This document shows positions 50,903 through 61,100 of a stretch of DNA of 64,000 nt, piece by piece; positions within the stretch are counted from its first letter, which is position 1; each line of letters starts with the position of its first letter. The translations under genes were made by a program, and so were the position numbers. A model generated the notes under the pieces. That model did no database searches, had not been told where the DNA came from, and saw only the letters and a program-made list of their open reading frames with translations. The stretch is from Cyclonatronum proteinivorum (GTDB lineage Bacteria; Bacteroidota; Rhodothermia; Balneolales; Cyclonatronaceae). The stretch spans positions 3,368,501-3,432,500 of the forward strand of contig NZ_CP027806.1 in the NCBI RefSeq assembly GCF_003353065.1, given 5' to 3'.

Positions 50903-53900
50903 TTAGAATTGAAGGTTTACGCCTGCAGTAATCTGGCGGGACTGCGGGTACACACCGGTACCCTGACCCACAAATTCGGGATCACCGAACATGTAGTTGG
51001 TCCATGTGAGCAGGTTCCTGCCCTGAACAAATACATTTGCCCGTGAAAGGCTTACGCGCTCCAGAAACTGAGAAGGAACCTGATAATCGAGGCGAACCTC
51101 CTTAAGGCGGATATAAGAAGCATCATTGATGTACACCGAGTTGGTGTTGTGACTGCTGCTGCCGGGGAATGCACTTGAGTTATAGTGACGTGGCAGATAG
51201 GTCATATCGCCGGGTTGCTGCCAGGCATCGCGGGCGACGCGGGCATGCAGACCACGTTCAGAACTTACGCTATGCATCCGACGCCCGATGGTCTGGTTAA
51301 ATGCATCGCGGCCATGCTCATACTGGAAGAAGGTATAGAGCTGGAAATTGCGGTAGCGGAAGGTGTTCACAAAGCCCCCGAAGAAGTCAGGTGAAAAGGA
51401 ACCAATCTGCTGCTGGTCGGCACTGGTTCTCCTGTATGTGACATGGCCGTCTTCATCCTCCCACATTACCCTACCGTCGGCAGGGTTGATACCGATAAAC
51501 TTGTTGCCCCAGATAATATCAAGCGGGAAGCCAACGCGGACGGATGATCCAAGAATATCGAGACCGTCAACCAGCTCAATAACCTCGTTTTCCTGGAAAG
51601 TGATGTTAAATGCGCTTGTCCAGTTGAAGTCGCGTGCGTTTATGACCCGGCCACCAAGTTCGATTTCCCAACCGGTATTCCGTACTACCCCCGCGTTGCG
51701 GGCGATACTGGAGAAACCGCTGTCAGTAGGCAGAAACGCATTAAGCAGCAGGTTTCGGTTGTTGGTACGATAGCGGTTTACATCGGCAAATACGCGCCCT
51801 TCAAAAAGGGAGAGTTCAAAACCAAGGTCAAGGGTTTCCGCTTCTTCCCAGGTCAGTACGTCGTTGCCGAGGCCGCTTGGACGCAGGCCGGTTGCGCCTT
51901 CGTAGGTACCACCGCTTCCGAACAGGGAGCGGGAAGCAAAATCGCTGATACCGGAATTCCCGGTTATACCGTAGCTGGTTCGAAGCTTAAGCTGATCAAT
52001 AAAGGTGAAGCGCTCCATAAAGCTTTCCTGCGCTATATCCCATGCAAGGGCACCGGAATAGAAAAGACCCCAGCGGTTGTTTTCACCGAATCGGGATGAG
52101 CCGTCGTAGCGCATGTTGCCGCTTACGAAATAGCGCTGCATGTAGCTGTAATCGACACGGGTAAACGCTCCTGCATTTTTAGATTCGGTTGTACGGCCGG
52201 AAATGCTGCTTTCAATAGCAGCAAGATCAAGCTGCTGAAAGAGCGGATTAGGGAACATTTCACCGGCAGCGGCAAAGCTTTGGTACTGATTTTCGCGGTA
52301 TTCCACCCCGGCTACAACCGTGATGTCGTGCTCATCGAAGTTTTGGAAGTACTCAATGAGCTGATTGGTGTTGAAAGCGACCGTTTCCCGGAAACGCTCT
52401 GTGAGCGAACCGCCGGTTGCAGCATAGCGCGGCAGCAGGGGCGAGGTGTAGGAGCGGTCGCGCACCGTACGGTAATCAACCCCCCAAAGAGAACGGAAAG
52501 AGATGTTATCCTGAATACGGTAAATACCTGTAAGGCTACCACGGAGCTGACGTGTGGTTGCTTCCCGGGTGTTTACATCAAGCAGATGAACAAGATTAAC
52601 CCGAATTATATCATTGTGATTGTAGTCCCCGTCTTCAGTAAAAATGGCATCAATCGGTCGTTGCGTGATGCCGCCATGAAAGGGACTCAGAATATTTGCA
52701 CTACCGGTTCTAACACCGTTTGCTTCTGACGTTGATGCGCTGAGACGTGTAGCCAGCGTAAAGCGATCGTTAAAGCTATGATCAATGTTGGAACGGAAGC
52801 GTAAAGTACTGAAATCGCTGCCATTTACGGCCCCTTGTTCAAAATCGTACGAACCTGAGAGAAAAATACGGGTGTTATCAAAGCCAGCTGATGCAGATAT
52901 GCTGTAATTATGCAGCGCTCCTGAACGGGAGATGGCATCCTGCCAGTCATAGGTTGGAGCTGTAGCCGGGTCACCGAAACGATCAATGGCCTGCTGACGG
53001 GCTTGCTCTTCATCACGCCCGCGATCAACTTCCCGGTTTACGAAACCCTGAATCATCACATCGGTCCAGGTTGGCCCGTCCATGACATCTATTTTCTCCG
53101 GCTGCGCATTAAAGCCTACCTGAGAGGAAATATTGATCTGGGTTTGTCCCCTGCGCGCCTGACGCGTGGTAATCAGTACCACACCGTTAGCACCCTGCGC
53201 ACCATACAAGGCTGTGGCAGAAGCATCTTTGAGCACTTCAATACTTTCAATATCATTCGGATTGATGCCGGTAAGCGCGTTGTCTTCTACAACTACCGAA
53301 GTGAAATCAGTACGCACCTGAACCCCATCCACAATATAAATGGGTGAGTTTGAAGCATTGATGGAACCGCGACCGCGCACACGAATCAACAGACCACTGC
53401 CGGGCTGACCACTGGTGTGAGACACCTGAACACCCGTCATTCTGCCCTGAAGCGCCTGATCAGGCGACTGAATCAGGCTTTGCTGAATATCAGCACCTTC
53501 AATACGAGAAAGTGCACCGGTAGGGGTGCTGCGCTGACGCACCGAATATCCGGTAACGACCACATCATCCAAAAAGGCTACGTCCTGTGTCAGCTGAAAG
53601 TGAAGCTCACGGGTTTCACCGGCAGTTACTGTGACTTCCCTGCGCTTGGTCTGATACCCTATGAACGAAATGCGTGCTGTGTAGCTGCCTTCAGGCAAAT
53701 TGGCAAGTTCGAACGTCCCATCAATGTCAGCAGCACGGCCAACATTGAGACCTTCGATGAAGATCGTAGCACCCGTTAGCGGCTCGCCGGTTTCTGCATC
53801 CCGAATGGAACCAGTCAGCGTACCCGTTGTGTCAGGCAACTCAGCAGTTAGAAGTACAAGCTGCCCGCTTTCGGTTACATAGTAAAAAAGCCCGGACTGA

Positions 53901-54274
53901 CTGGTGACCGCATCAAGTACGTACTCAAGCGAGCGCTGCTGATAGGTGCCTGTAACCAGCTGCTTGGTATCAATATCACTACGGTTGTAGTTGAGCTGAA
54001 GCCCGGTTTCTTTGGCAACTTTTTCAAGTGCTTCCAAAACAGGTGTGCTTCGGAAACTAACCGAAATATTCGACTGAAGCATATTGGCAACAGCACTGTT
54101 CTGGCCAGATACCGAGGTCAGCAGCTGGTTTGAAACCCGCTGATACAGCTGCGCTTCAGCCTGCGGTGTAAACGCAGGTAACAAAGCGAGCATCAGCATG
54201 AAAACAGCGACAAGCACTGCGCGCAGTGTTGCTGTTTTGCCGATTGAGGATAGTAGTAGCATGGTGTGATTCAT
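50903..54274 (-). CDS. SusC/RagA family TonB-dependent receptor with signalling (STN) domain
   Basis: This 1123-aa outer-membrane receptor starts at ATG at 54274 with a signal peptide (ending near QAEAQ). A secretin/TonB N-terminal STN domain (about 50-130: FRSTPVLEALEKVAKETGLQ) follows, then a carboxypeptidase-regulatory beta domain (LTGSIRDAETGEPLTGATIF). The plug (GVQVSHTSGQPGSGLLIRVRG, SPIYIVDGVQV) and a large beta-barrel ending in aromatic residues (ITAGVNLQF) complete it. The STN domain, together with the FecR and sigma genes upstream, indicates transmembrane signalling that activates transcription when ligand is transported. It imports a ligand shared with the SusD protein. Confidence 0.95.
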   Translation of the reverse strand: MNHTMLLLSSIGKTATLRAVLVAVFMLMLALLPAFTPQAEAQLYQRVSNQLLTSVSGQNSAVANMLQSNISVSFRSTPVLEALEKVAKETGLQLNYNRSDIDTKQLVTGTYQQRSLEYVLDAVTSQSGLFYYVTESGQLVLLTAELPDTTGTLTGSIRDAETGEPLTGATIFIEGLNVGRAADIDGTFELANLPEGSYTARISFIGYQTKRREVTVTAGETRELHFQLTQDVAFLDDVVVTGYSVRQRSTPTGALSRIEGADIQQSLIQSPDQALQGRMTGVQVSHTSGQPGSGLLIRVRGRGSINASNSPIYIVDGVQVRTDFTSVVVEDNALTGINPNDIESIEVLKDASATALYGAQGANGVVLITTRQARRGQTQINISSQVGFNAQPEKIDVMDGPTWTDVMIQGFVNREVDRGRDEEQARQQAIDRFGDPATAPTYDWQDAISRSGALHNYSISASAGFDNTRIFLSGSYDFEQGAVNGSDFSTLRFRSNIDHSFNDRFTLATRLSASTSEANGVRTGSANILSPFHGGITQRPIDAIFTEDGDYNHNDIIRVNLVHLLDVNTREATTRQLRGSLTGIYRIQDNISFRSLWGVDYRTVRDRSYTSPLLPRYAATGGSLTERFRETVAFNTNQLIEYFQNFDEHDITVVAGVEYRENQYQSFAAAGEMFPNPLFQQLDLAAIESSISGRTTESKNAGAFTRVDYSYMQRYFVSGNMRYDGSSRFGENNRWGLFYSGALAWDIAQESFMERFTFIDQLKLRTSYGITGNSGISDFASRSLFGSGGTYEGATGLRPSGLGNDVLTWEEAETLDLGFELSLFEGRVFADVNRYRTNNRNLLLNAFLPTDSGFSSIARNAGVVRNTGWEIELGGRVINARDFNWTSAFNITFQENEVIELVDGLDILGSSVRVGFPLDIIWGNKFIGINPADGRVMWEDEDGHVTYRRTSADQQQIGSFSPDFFGGFVNTFRYRNFQLYTFFQYEHGRDAFNQTIGRRMHSVSSERGLHARVARDAWQQPGDMTYLPRHYNSSAFPGSSSHNTNSVYINDASYIRLKEVRLDYQVPSQFLERVSLSRANVFVQGRNLLTWTNYMFGDPEFVGQGTGVYPQSRQITAGVNLQF

Positions 54275-54351
54275 GAATTGCAACTTTATGTTTTTGCGTT
54301 TCAGTGAGGTTTTGGTTGAGGATTTTAGCGTTTTGGTGTGGTTGATAGGTG

Positions 54352-55401
54352 TTATTGAGAATCTGAATTACGGGACGACACTTCAAAACTAAGCCCGTGG
54401 GTAAGCGAGGTGATGCTTAGAATTTCATTCAGGGATTCGGATGCGTAGCGTGCCGTTACGGGTTGCGTTGCACGGCTGCTATCGCTTAGCGTGATATGTA
54501 CATTGAAATGACGCTCAAGCTGTAAAATCACTTCTGAAAGCGGGGTATCGTTGAACAAAAAATATTGGCGGGTCCAGCTCAACAAAGCGTGGGCACCATT
54601 GGGGGAAGGCGCATCAGGTTTGGCACCATAGGTCACACGGGTAAACTCACCCGCCCCAACTTCAACCCCCTTTGCAGATTCATCGGATATGCCGGGAAAA
54701 CCCTGCACGGAAACCCTGCCGCTTTGAACCGCTATGTAGGAAACCCCCTGCTCCGGACGGGTGCGAACCCCAAAACTTGTACCGATTACTTCAACGGTGG
54801 CTTCAGCTGTTTGTACCACAAACGGCAGCGTTGTATCAGATTCTATTTCGAAAAACCCCTCACCAATCAGCGTAATACTGCGGGTTTCCTGACCATACAC
54901 ATCGGGCAGAAACAGACGGGAATCTGCGTTCAAACGAATACGGCTCCCGTCGGGCAGGCGATAGGTGCGCTGTTCGCCGTAAGCTGTTTCATACCATACG
55001 CCTGTATCTATGCCCGTAACTTCTGCCGGATTTTCAATAAAGCGGGGGTACAGCACATACATCGAAATGCCAAAAACGATGAGCAGAACAGCCGCAAGTT
55101 TTAGCCAGATTCCGGAATTCCGTTTATCCTGTAAAGCTCTGAAGGTGGCAGTTTTTGTTTTCCGGACAGCTTGTGGCTCAGATGATTCAGGAAGTTGTAC
55201 AGTCCGGTTCTTCCGAAAGGTCTGAAGCGCAGCTATGGTATCGAATCTTTCTGTTCTCTCAATTTTTACGGTATAAATCTTCCGGTATTCCTCAAACTGT
55301 GCGCGATTATCCGCACTGGCTGCCAGCCATTCCTCAAAGGCTTTATTTTCAGCAGCATTTGCTTCGCCTGATAAGTATCGGTGAATATTTGTGATCGTCA
55401 T
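54352..55401 (-). CDS. FecR-family anti-sigma factor
   Basis: FecR proteins relay a signal from the receptor's STN domain to the cognate ECF sigma factor. The 349-aa protein has a cytoplasmic N-terminal domain (HRYLSGEANAAENKAFEEWLAAS), one membrane helix (IWLKLAAVLLIVFGISMYVLY), the periplasmic FecR domain (TAYGEQRTYRLPDGSRIRLNADSRLF, EGFFEIESDTTLPFVV), and a C-terminal domain (FLFNDTPLSEVILQLERHF). Start is ATG. It lies 77 bp before the SusC gene and 54 bp after the sigma gene. Confidence 0.93.
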   Translation of the reverse strand: MTITNIHRYLSGEANAAENKAFEEWLAASADNRAQFEEYRKIYTVKIERTERFDTIAALQTFRKNRTVQLPESSEPQAVRKTKTATFRALQDKRNSGIWLKLAAVLLIVFGISMYVLYPRFIENPAEVTGIDTGVWYETAYGEQRTYRLPDGSRIRLNADSRLFLPDVYGQETRSITLIGEGFFEIESDTTLPFVVQTAEATVEVIGTSFGVRTRPEQGVSYIAVQSGRVSVQGFPGISDESAKGVEVGAGEFTRVTYGAKPDAPSPNGAHALLSWTRQYFLFNDTPLSEVILQLERHFNVHITLSDSSRATQPVTARYASESLNEILSITSLTHGLSFEVSSRNSDSQ

Positions 55402-55455
55402 TGAATGGGTTCGGTATAATGTTTTTGTATACCGGTATGACGAACGGAAAACCCT

Positions 55456-56019
55456 TTACCCTGAAATTTTTTTTGTTTTTACGGAATACAGATTCCCTCT
55501 GTCAAGCCTTTCTCGCAGTAATTTCAACGCTTTAGATATCCTTGATTCGATTGTTTTTTGTGGCAGGCCGAGTACCTCTGAAATTTCGGAATAGGTGAGA
55601 CCATCCTGTCTGTGCAGCAGATATGTTTCCCGGATGGGGTCAGGCAGGCGCTGTACTTCCCTGTTCACTTTAGCAATGAGGGCTTCATCGTCTGCATACC
55701 GTTCTTCATACGTGTTGAGACTTTCTTCCAGCTTCATATCGGTGATGATGTCTTGTTGATACTTATCCCGCATGGCACTGTGCCTGAGCAGATCCAGACA
55801 GCGGTTACGCACCGATTTGAATAACCATGCTTTAATATTCATATCATCGGTGATGGTTTCGCACCTTTCCCACAAGCGAAGAAAGGTTTCTTGCACAGCA
55901 CATTCTGAAGCTTGTCTGTCGCTCGTTATGCCCAGCGCATAGCCGCAGAGGGGCTCAAAGAACGCTAAAAACAGTTCTTCGAAAGCCTGCTTGTTGCCTC
56001 TCCGCAGTCCTTTAATCAT
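55456..56019 (-). CDS. ECF-type RNA polymerase sigma-70 factor
   Basis: This 187-aa sigma factor likely directs transcription of the SusC/SusD locus under FecR control. Region 2 (AFEELFLAFFEPLCGYALGI, QETFLRLWERCETI, KAWLFKSVRNRCLDLLRH) and region 4 (LPDPIRETYLLHRQDGLTYSEI, LGLPQKTIESRISKALKLLRERL) are clear. I chose ATG at 56019 (MIKGLRRGNKQAF); a TTG 13 codons earlier at 56058 is a possible alternative. It opens the transcription unit that runs leftward to the lipoprotein gene. Confidence 0.93.
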   Translation of the reverse strand: MIKGLRRGNKQAFEELFLAFFEPLCGYALGITSDRQASECAVQETFLRLWERCETITDDMNIKAWLFKSVRNRCLDLLRHSAMRDKYQQDIITDMKLEESLNTYEERYADDEALIAKVNREVQRLPDPIRETYLLHRQDGLTYSEISEVLGLPQKTIESRISKALKLLRERLDRGNLYSVKTKKISG

Positions 56020-56542
56020 GCTTTCGGGAGATTTCAAGTATTTGGAATTACCTGCCAAAAATTACCTGCTTCTTGCTTTGATCTGTTTCTTAGGTTGAGG
56101 TTTGTTTAATAATAAGCCAAGTCCTTGAAACAGATGTTATCTAAATAAGAATATTATCACTTTTTTTAATTAAGGCCGGGCTTCTCTTTATATCTCAGCA
56201 CTGCACCTCCCTCTCATTTTCAGACTGAATAAGCTGTATTCATGGGAAACCTAGGCGCAATATTACACGCTCTCTTCTAATGAAAGGCCTTTAATTCATC
56301 CTTAAATGAAAAACCGCTGTGCAAAATTTAAGCTCATCCGGTACGATATCAGCATTTCTGGCTTATGGTGTTATTAGCGGGTTTTTAATTTTCAATATTT
56401 GATTATTATTGAGCATATTGCCGTTTATTTAAATTTTTTAGTCCAATACATATGCGTCATCAATGCTACAGGATTTGACGAATATCCTTGACAAGTTGAC
56501 GCGCTTTACCTGTCCGGTGTATGCTTCATCCTTAGATTCGAA
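56020..56542. other. AT-rich intergenic region upstream of the sigma factor gene
   Basis: About 520 bp of AT-rich sequence without a supported gene. It should contain the promoter of the ECF sigma unit reading leftward. I see no stable hairpin or RNA gene. Confidence 0.45.
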
Positions 56543-56632
56543 GAAAAAAAGCAAGGAGCTTATCTTTGGTTTGGGGGTTCAGAGACTGTCGCCCTAACTC
56601 CTGATGTTCACGGCGTTTTCCCCAAAAAAAAA
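56543..56632 (+). repeat. Dispersed intergenic repeat, copy C
   Basis: On the plus strand it reads AAAAAAAGCAAGGAGC, GGTTTGGGGGTTC, then CCTGATGTTCACGGCGTTTTCCCC and a run of A. Copies A and B carry the same anchors in the same order on the minus strand. The ORF of 70 codons over its right part (56604-56816) is probably spurious. The rest of the gap to the CAP gene (56633-56886) holds nothing I recognise. Confidence 0.55.
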
Positions 56633-56886
56633 CACCCTTTTAACCTGGCGGGATTGCTTGTATCCGCCTCAGCGGCGGGAGCTGATATGCCGCGTTCCAG
56701 CTGATTCAAAACGAGGTGCGCCAACTGGTTTAATAATGTATGAGGAGCGCAATATATTAAACTACCCATATCTTTTTGACTTAGTTCTAAACAGTATATT
56801 TTCCAGAACGCTGTAAAAGAATCAATCATTTTTTTTTGAAATCGGTATTCTGTCCTCTCTTATAGCTGAACCTAACCTATCCTTTG

Positions 56887-58059
56887 ATGGCTTCTTCAAT
56901 CCGTTGTTTCGTGGTGATTTTTGCCCTTTGTTTTTCGCTGCACGCTGTAACGAACTCCCAGGTAAGTGCTCAACCATTAGCCGGCGATGACACCCCCGAT
57001 TTCGATGCCTACGCCCGGGCGTTGACCGCTTTGTTCAATGAGGCGCGGGCGGAGGGGCGGATGTGCGGGGAGGAGTATATGCCGGCTGCGCCGCCGGTGA
57101 GCTGGGATGAAGATCTGGCGCGTGCAGCCCGGGTGCATTCCGAGGATATGTCCAAAAACGGTTTCCGCGGACACGAAGGGAGCGACGGCTCGAGTCCGAG
57201 CGACCGGATCCGGCGGGTGACAGACCGGTTTTTCGGGGCGGCTGAAATCCTTGCCTATGGTGGCCGCTCCCCTGAGGCCGCGGTTTTCCTGTGGCTGCGG
57301 AGTCCGGGGCACTGCCGCATTATCATGGGCGGACAGTACGCTTTTGTCGGAGCCCATGCCCTTCATCCGGAATACCGGCCCGGAAATCAGTGGATTTACT
57401 GGACGGCCAAGTTTGCGCGCAATCCGGTCGGGGGAACCGGCGCAATTCGTACCATCCCGGAGCTGGATCGATTTGAACAAATGCAGCGGCTTCGGGGCAA
57501 GCGGGTTACGGTGTATGCCAATTATGACGATCCGCGTACGCAGCCCTTGCTGAATGATATTTTTGCAGCCGGTAACGGCCCTTATGCCTACAACTGGAAT
57601 GAGTCGGGGTACAGGCAGGAAACGGATTTGTTACTCGAAATGGCCGAGTATGGCAACATTCGCCCGAATTTTGCCCTGGTAAAAATGGATAAGCGTATCA
57701 TGCTTGATCCGCAAAATGTAAATGAGCTGATTTATCGGTTTGAGCATGATTCGCGTCAGATGCTTCCGGATGGGCACCAAATCCTGTCCCAAAACCGGGT
57801 TTTTATCTGGGGTCCTCGGGCATGCGAAAGCTGTGCACGGCTCGAACAAATGCTCCGGTTAAGCGGCAACCGGCCCGTTCGCTACTACACCGAGGATGCA
57901 CGCAGCCTCGAGTTCATGTGGAGCAAGGTGACGGCAGCGGGCGCCTATACGGTTGATGCGAACGGGGAAAAAATGGTCGCGTTTCCCGTTGCGGAAATTG
58001 CGGGCCATGTGCTTACCGGAGACATCACGCTGCGCGCGCTCATTGAGGCGGTCCGTTAA
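56887..58059 (+). CDS. Secreted CAP-domain protein fused to a glutaredoxin-like domain
   Basis: The 390-aa protein starts at the ATG at 56887 with a signal peptide (SSIRCFVVIFALCFSLHAV ending near VSAQ). The N-terminal CAP (SCP/PR1) domain has FNEARAEGRMCGEEYMPA, SWDEDLARAARVHSEDM, HEGSDGSSPSDRI, AEILAYGG and WLRSPGHCRIIMGG, retaining the His and Glu residues of the CAP cavity. A linker region (about 195-300) leads to a C-terminal thioredoxin-fold stretch with RVFIWGPRACESCARLEQML (Cys313 and Cys316) and a cis-Pro-like loop VAFPVAEIAGHVLTG. A second Trx-like half (VTVYANYDDPRTQPLL) without CxxC may precede it. It is probably periplasmic or exported. The fusion is unusual. Confidence 0.85.
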   Translation: MASSIRCFVVIFALCFSLHAVTNSQVSAQPLAGDDTPDFDAYARALTALFNEARAEGRMCGEEYMPAAPPVSWDEDLARAARVHSEDMSKNGFRGHEGSDGSSPSDRIRRVTDRFFGAAEILAYGGRSPEAAVFLWLRSPGHCRIIMGGQYAFVGAHALHPEYRPGNQWIYWTAKFARNPVGGTGAIRTIPELDRFEQMQRLRGKRVTVYANYDDPRTQPLLNDIFAAGNGPYAYNWNESGYRQETDLLLEMAEYGNIRPNFALVKMDKRIMLDPQNVNELIYRFEHDSRQMLPDGHQILSQNRVFIWGPRACESCARLEQMLRLSGNRPVRYYTEDARSLEFMWSKVTAAGAYTVDANGEKMVAFPVAEIAGHVLTGDITLRALIEAVR

Positions 58060-58082
58060 CCCGGTCTTTTTGGAGTAGCATT

Positions 58083-58120
58083 AAAAAAGCCCCGTTGCAC
58101 GAATGCAGCGGGGCTTTTTT
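58083..58120. terminator. Bidirectional rho-independent terminator
   Basis: A 17-bp stem, with one G-T pair in the RNA, of the form AAAAAAGCCCCGTTGCA / TGCAGCGGGGCTTTTTT with a 4-nt loop sits between the convergent CAP and oxoglutarate dehydrogenase genes. Confidence 0.92.
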
Positions 58121-58147
58121 TTCGATGGATGTGTTCACAGACCGGAA

Positions 58148-61100
58148 TTAACTCAGGGCTTCGGCAACGAGTTTTTCCTGTTCGGCTGTGTGCAGCTTCA
58201 TGGTTCCGGCAGCCGGGGAGGCCGACGGGAAGCGTCCGGCGTATTTGATCTGGAAATCGTCTTTGAGGTCGTACTCGAAGCGCGAGCGGATGTAGGTCCA
58301 TGCGCCCATGTTGCGCGGCTCTTCCTGACACCACACGATTTCTTTGACGTTCGGGTAGGCTTCAATTTGCGCACGCACGTCTGAATCCGGGAACGGATAA
58401 TATTGCTCAATGCGCACAAGGGCGACGTCGTTGGCTTCGGTTTCCTTCCGCTTGTTGTACAGATCATAGTACACCTTACCGGAACAGAACACGACTTTGC
58501 GTACATCAGCGGCATTCACTTCCGTATCGCCGAGCACGTAGTTGAAACGTCCGTTGGCCAGCTCTTCAGTATTGGATACCGCAAGCGGATGACGCAGGAG
58601 GCTCTTGGGTGTGAACAGCACGGTCGGCTTTTTCGCGGCAGAAAGCGCCTGACGGCGGATCAGATGGAAAAGCTGTGCCGGGGTCGTACAGTTGCAGACG
58701 CGCATGTTGTCTTCCGCGCATAGCTGCAGGAAGCGCTCCATACGGGCCGATGAGTGCTCAGGGCCCTGACCTTCGTAGCCGTGCGGGAGCAACATCATCA
58801 GGCTTGAGGTCTGCCGCCACTTGGTTTCAGAGGAGGAGATGTACTGATCGATGATGATCTGCGCACCGTTCACAAAATCGCCGAACTGCGCTTCCCAAAG
58901 CACGAGAGATTCCGGACGCGAAGCGCTGTAGCCGAATTCGTAACCCAGGGCCGCAAACTCACTCAGCAAGCTGTTGTACACCTGAAACTTCGCCTGATCT
59001 TCATCGAGATGATTGAGCGGCGTGAATTTCTGACTCGTCTCGGTACCGTGCAACACGGCATGTCGGTGCGAGAAAGTACCGCGCTCGGAATCCTGACCGG
59101 CCAAACGAATCGGTACGCCCTGAACGAGCAAGCTGCCAAAGGCGAGGGCTTCGCCGTAGCCCCAGTCGATTTTCTTCTGATTTTTTTCCACAATTTCGCT
59201 GCGCTTGGCCAGAATGCGGAGAAGCTTCGGATTGGCGTCGAAATCAGCGGGTACTTTGTTCACCTTGTAGGCAATATCAACCAAGGTTTCGGTATCGACA
59301 GAGGTATCGGTTTCTTCATGCCGCTCGCTTTGGCTGCTGTGTTTGCGGAGGGTGTCTTTCTCACCAATCTCATAGCTCGGCAGCGACTTGGCACCGGTGA
59401 AAGCTTCTTCGAGGATGTCATCGAACTCTTTGAAGATTTCATCGACTTCTTCCTGCTTAAGCTCTTTTTTTCGGAGCAACTCTTTGGTGTAAATTTCGCG
59501 CACCTGCGAGTGATCCTTAATTTCGCGATACAGGCCGGGCTGTGTGAATGCGGGCTCGTCCCCTTCATTGTGCCCGTGCTTACGGTAACAAATGAGATCA
59601 ATGACCACATCTTTGCCGAAGCGCTGACGGTAATCGAGCGCAAGGTTCATGGCATGAACGCAGGCCTCGGGATCGTCGCCGTTCACGTGGAAGATGGGCG
59701 CGAGAATCATCTTGGCCAGATCGGAAGCGTAGCGGGTTGAACGGCCGTCACCGGGCAGGGTGGTGAAACCAATCTGATTGTTGATAATCAGGTGAATGGT
59801 ACCACCAGTTTTGTAGCCCTTCAGCTGCGACATGGTGAGGGTCTCGGCCACAACGCCTTGTCCTGCAAAAGCTGCGTCCCCGTGAATAAGAAGGGGGATG
59901 ACCTTGCTGCCGCTGTCTTCGTTGTTTTCGCTGATGAGGTCTTGCTTCGCCCTAACCGCGCCTTCTACGACCGGATTCACCGATTCCAGGTGAGACGGGT
60001 TCGGCATAAGCTCCAGCTTGATTTCCTTGCCTTCGGCGGTCGTGAAAACGCTGCGGGTACCGAGGTGATACTTCACATCGCCGGAGCCCTGTGCGCTGTC
60101 CGGATCGATGTTGCCTTCAAACTCAGAGAAAATCTGTTTGTAGGATTTACCCATGATGTTCACGAGCACATTCAGGCGGCCGCGGTGTGCCATCCCGAAT
60201 ACAACTTCTTCCACGCCGTACCCGCCGGCGCGCTCGAGCATGTGGTTGATAGTCGGGATTACCGACTCGGCACCTTCGAGTGAGAAGCGCTTGTGACCGA
60301 TGTATTTCTTGTGCAGAAACTCTTCGAAAGCTGACGCCTGATTAAGTTTTTTCAGAATGAGGCGCTTGTCGTCCTTGTCAAGGGCCGGGACGTTCAGCGT
60401 GCTTTCCATGGTATCGGTGAGCCAGTTGCGCTCACTGAGGTTGAGGATGTGCGTGTACTCCGCGCCGATTTTGCCGCAGTAGGTATCGCGCAGCAAGCTC
60501 ACAATATCCCGCAGCGGAGCTTTTTCCAGACCGCCCAGGCCACCGCAGTAAAACTCGCGGTCCATATCCCACATGGTGAGGCCGTGATACTCGTAATCCA
60601 GCTCCGGATGGTGACCCGGCCCGTGCTTCAGCGGGTTGATGTTTGCAAGCACGTGTCCGTGCGTGCGGTACATATTAATGAGGTTAAGCACCGAAACCGC
60701 CTTCTTGGTAGCGGCAAGGTTATCGGCATTGCCGCCGATCAGTCCCGAGTAATTATCGCGTCCGAACGGAATCGGATCGTAGGGAATGTCGAGGTCCGCA
60801 AAAATGGAATCGTAAAAATCTTCATTACCCGTGAGAAGGCTGTGCACCTTAGCCAGGAAGTTGCCGCTCTCCGCGCCCTGAATGATACGGTGATCATAGG
60901 TGCTCGTCATCGTCATCACTTTGCTGATGCCGAGATGATTAAGCAACTCTTCAGACATGGACTGAAACTCGGCAGGGTAATCCATCGCGCCGGTTGCCAC
61001 AATGGTGCCCTGACCTTTCATCAGTCGGGGCAGGGAAGAAACCGTGCCGATCGTACCGGGATTGGTGATACTGATGGTTGTGCCCTGAAAGTCCGGCACA

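Noticed and set aside
56604-56816. 70-codon plus-strand ORF upstream of the CAP gene
   Set aside because: Begins inside the dispersed repeat and runs through low-complexity sequence; no family resemblance.
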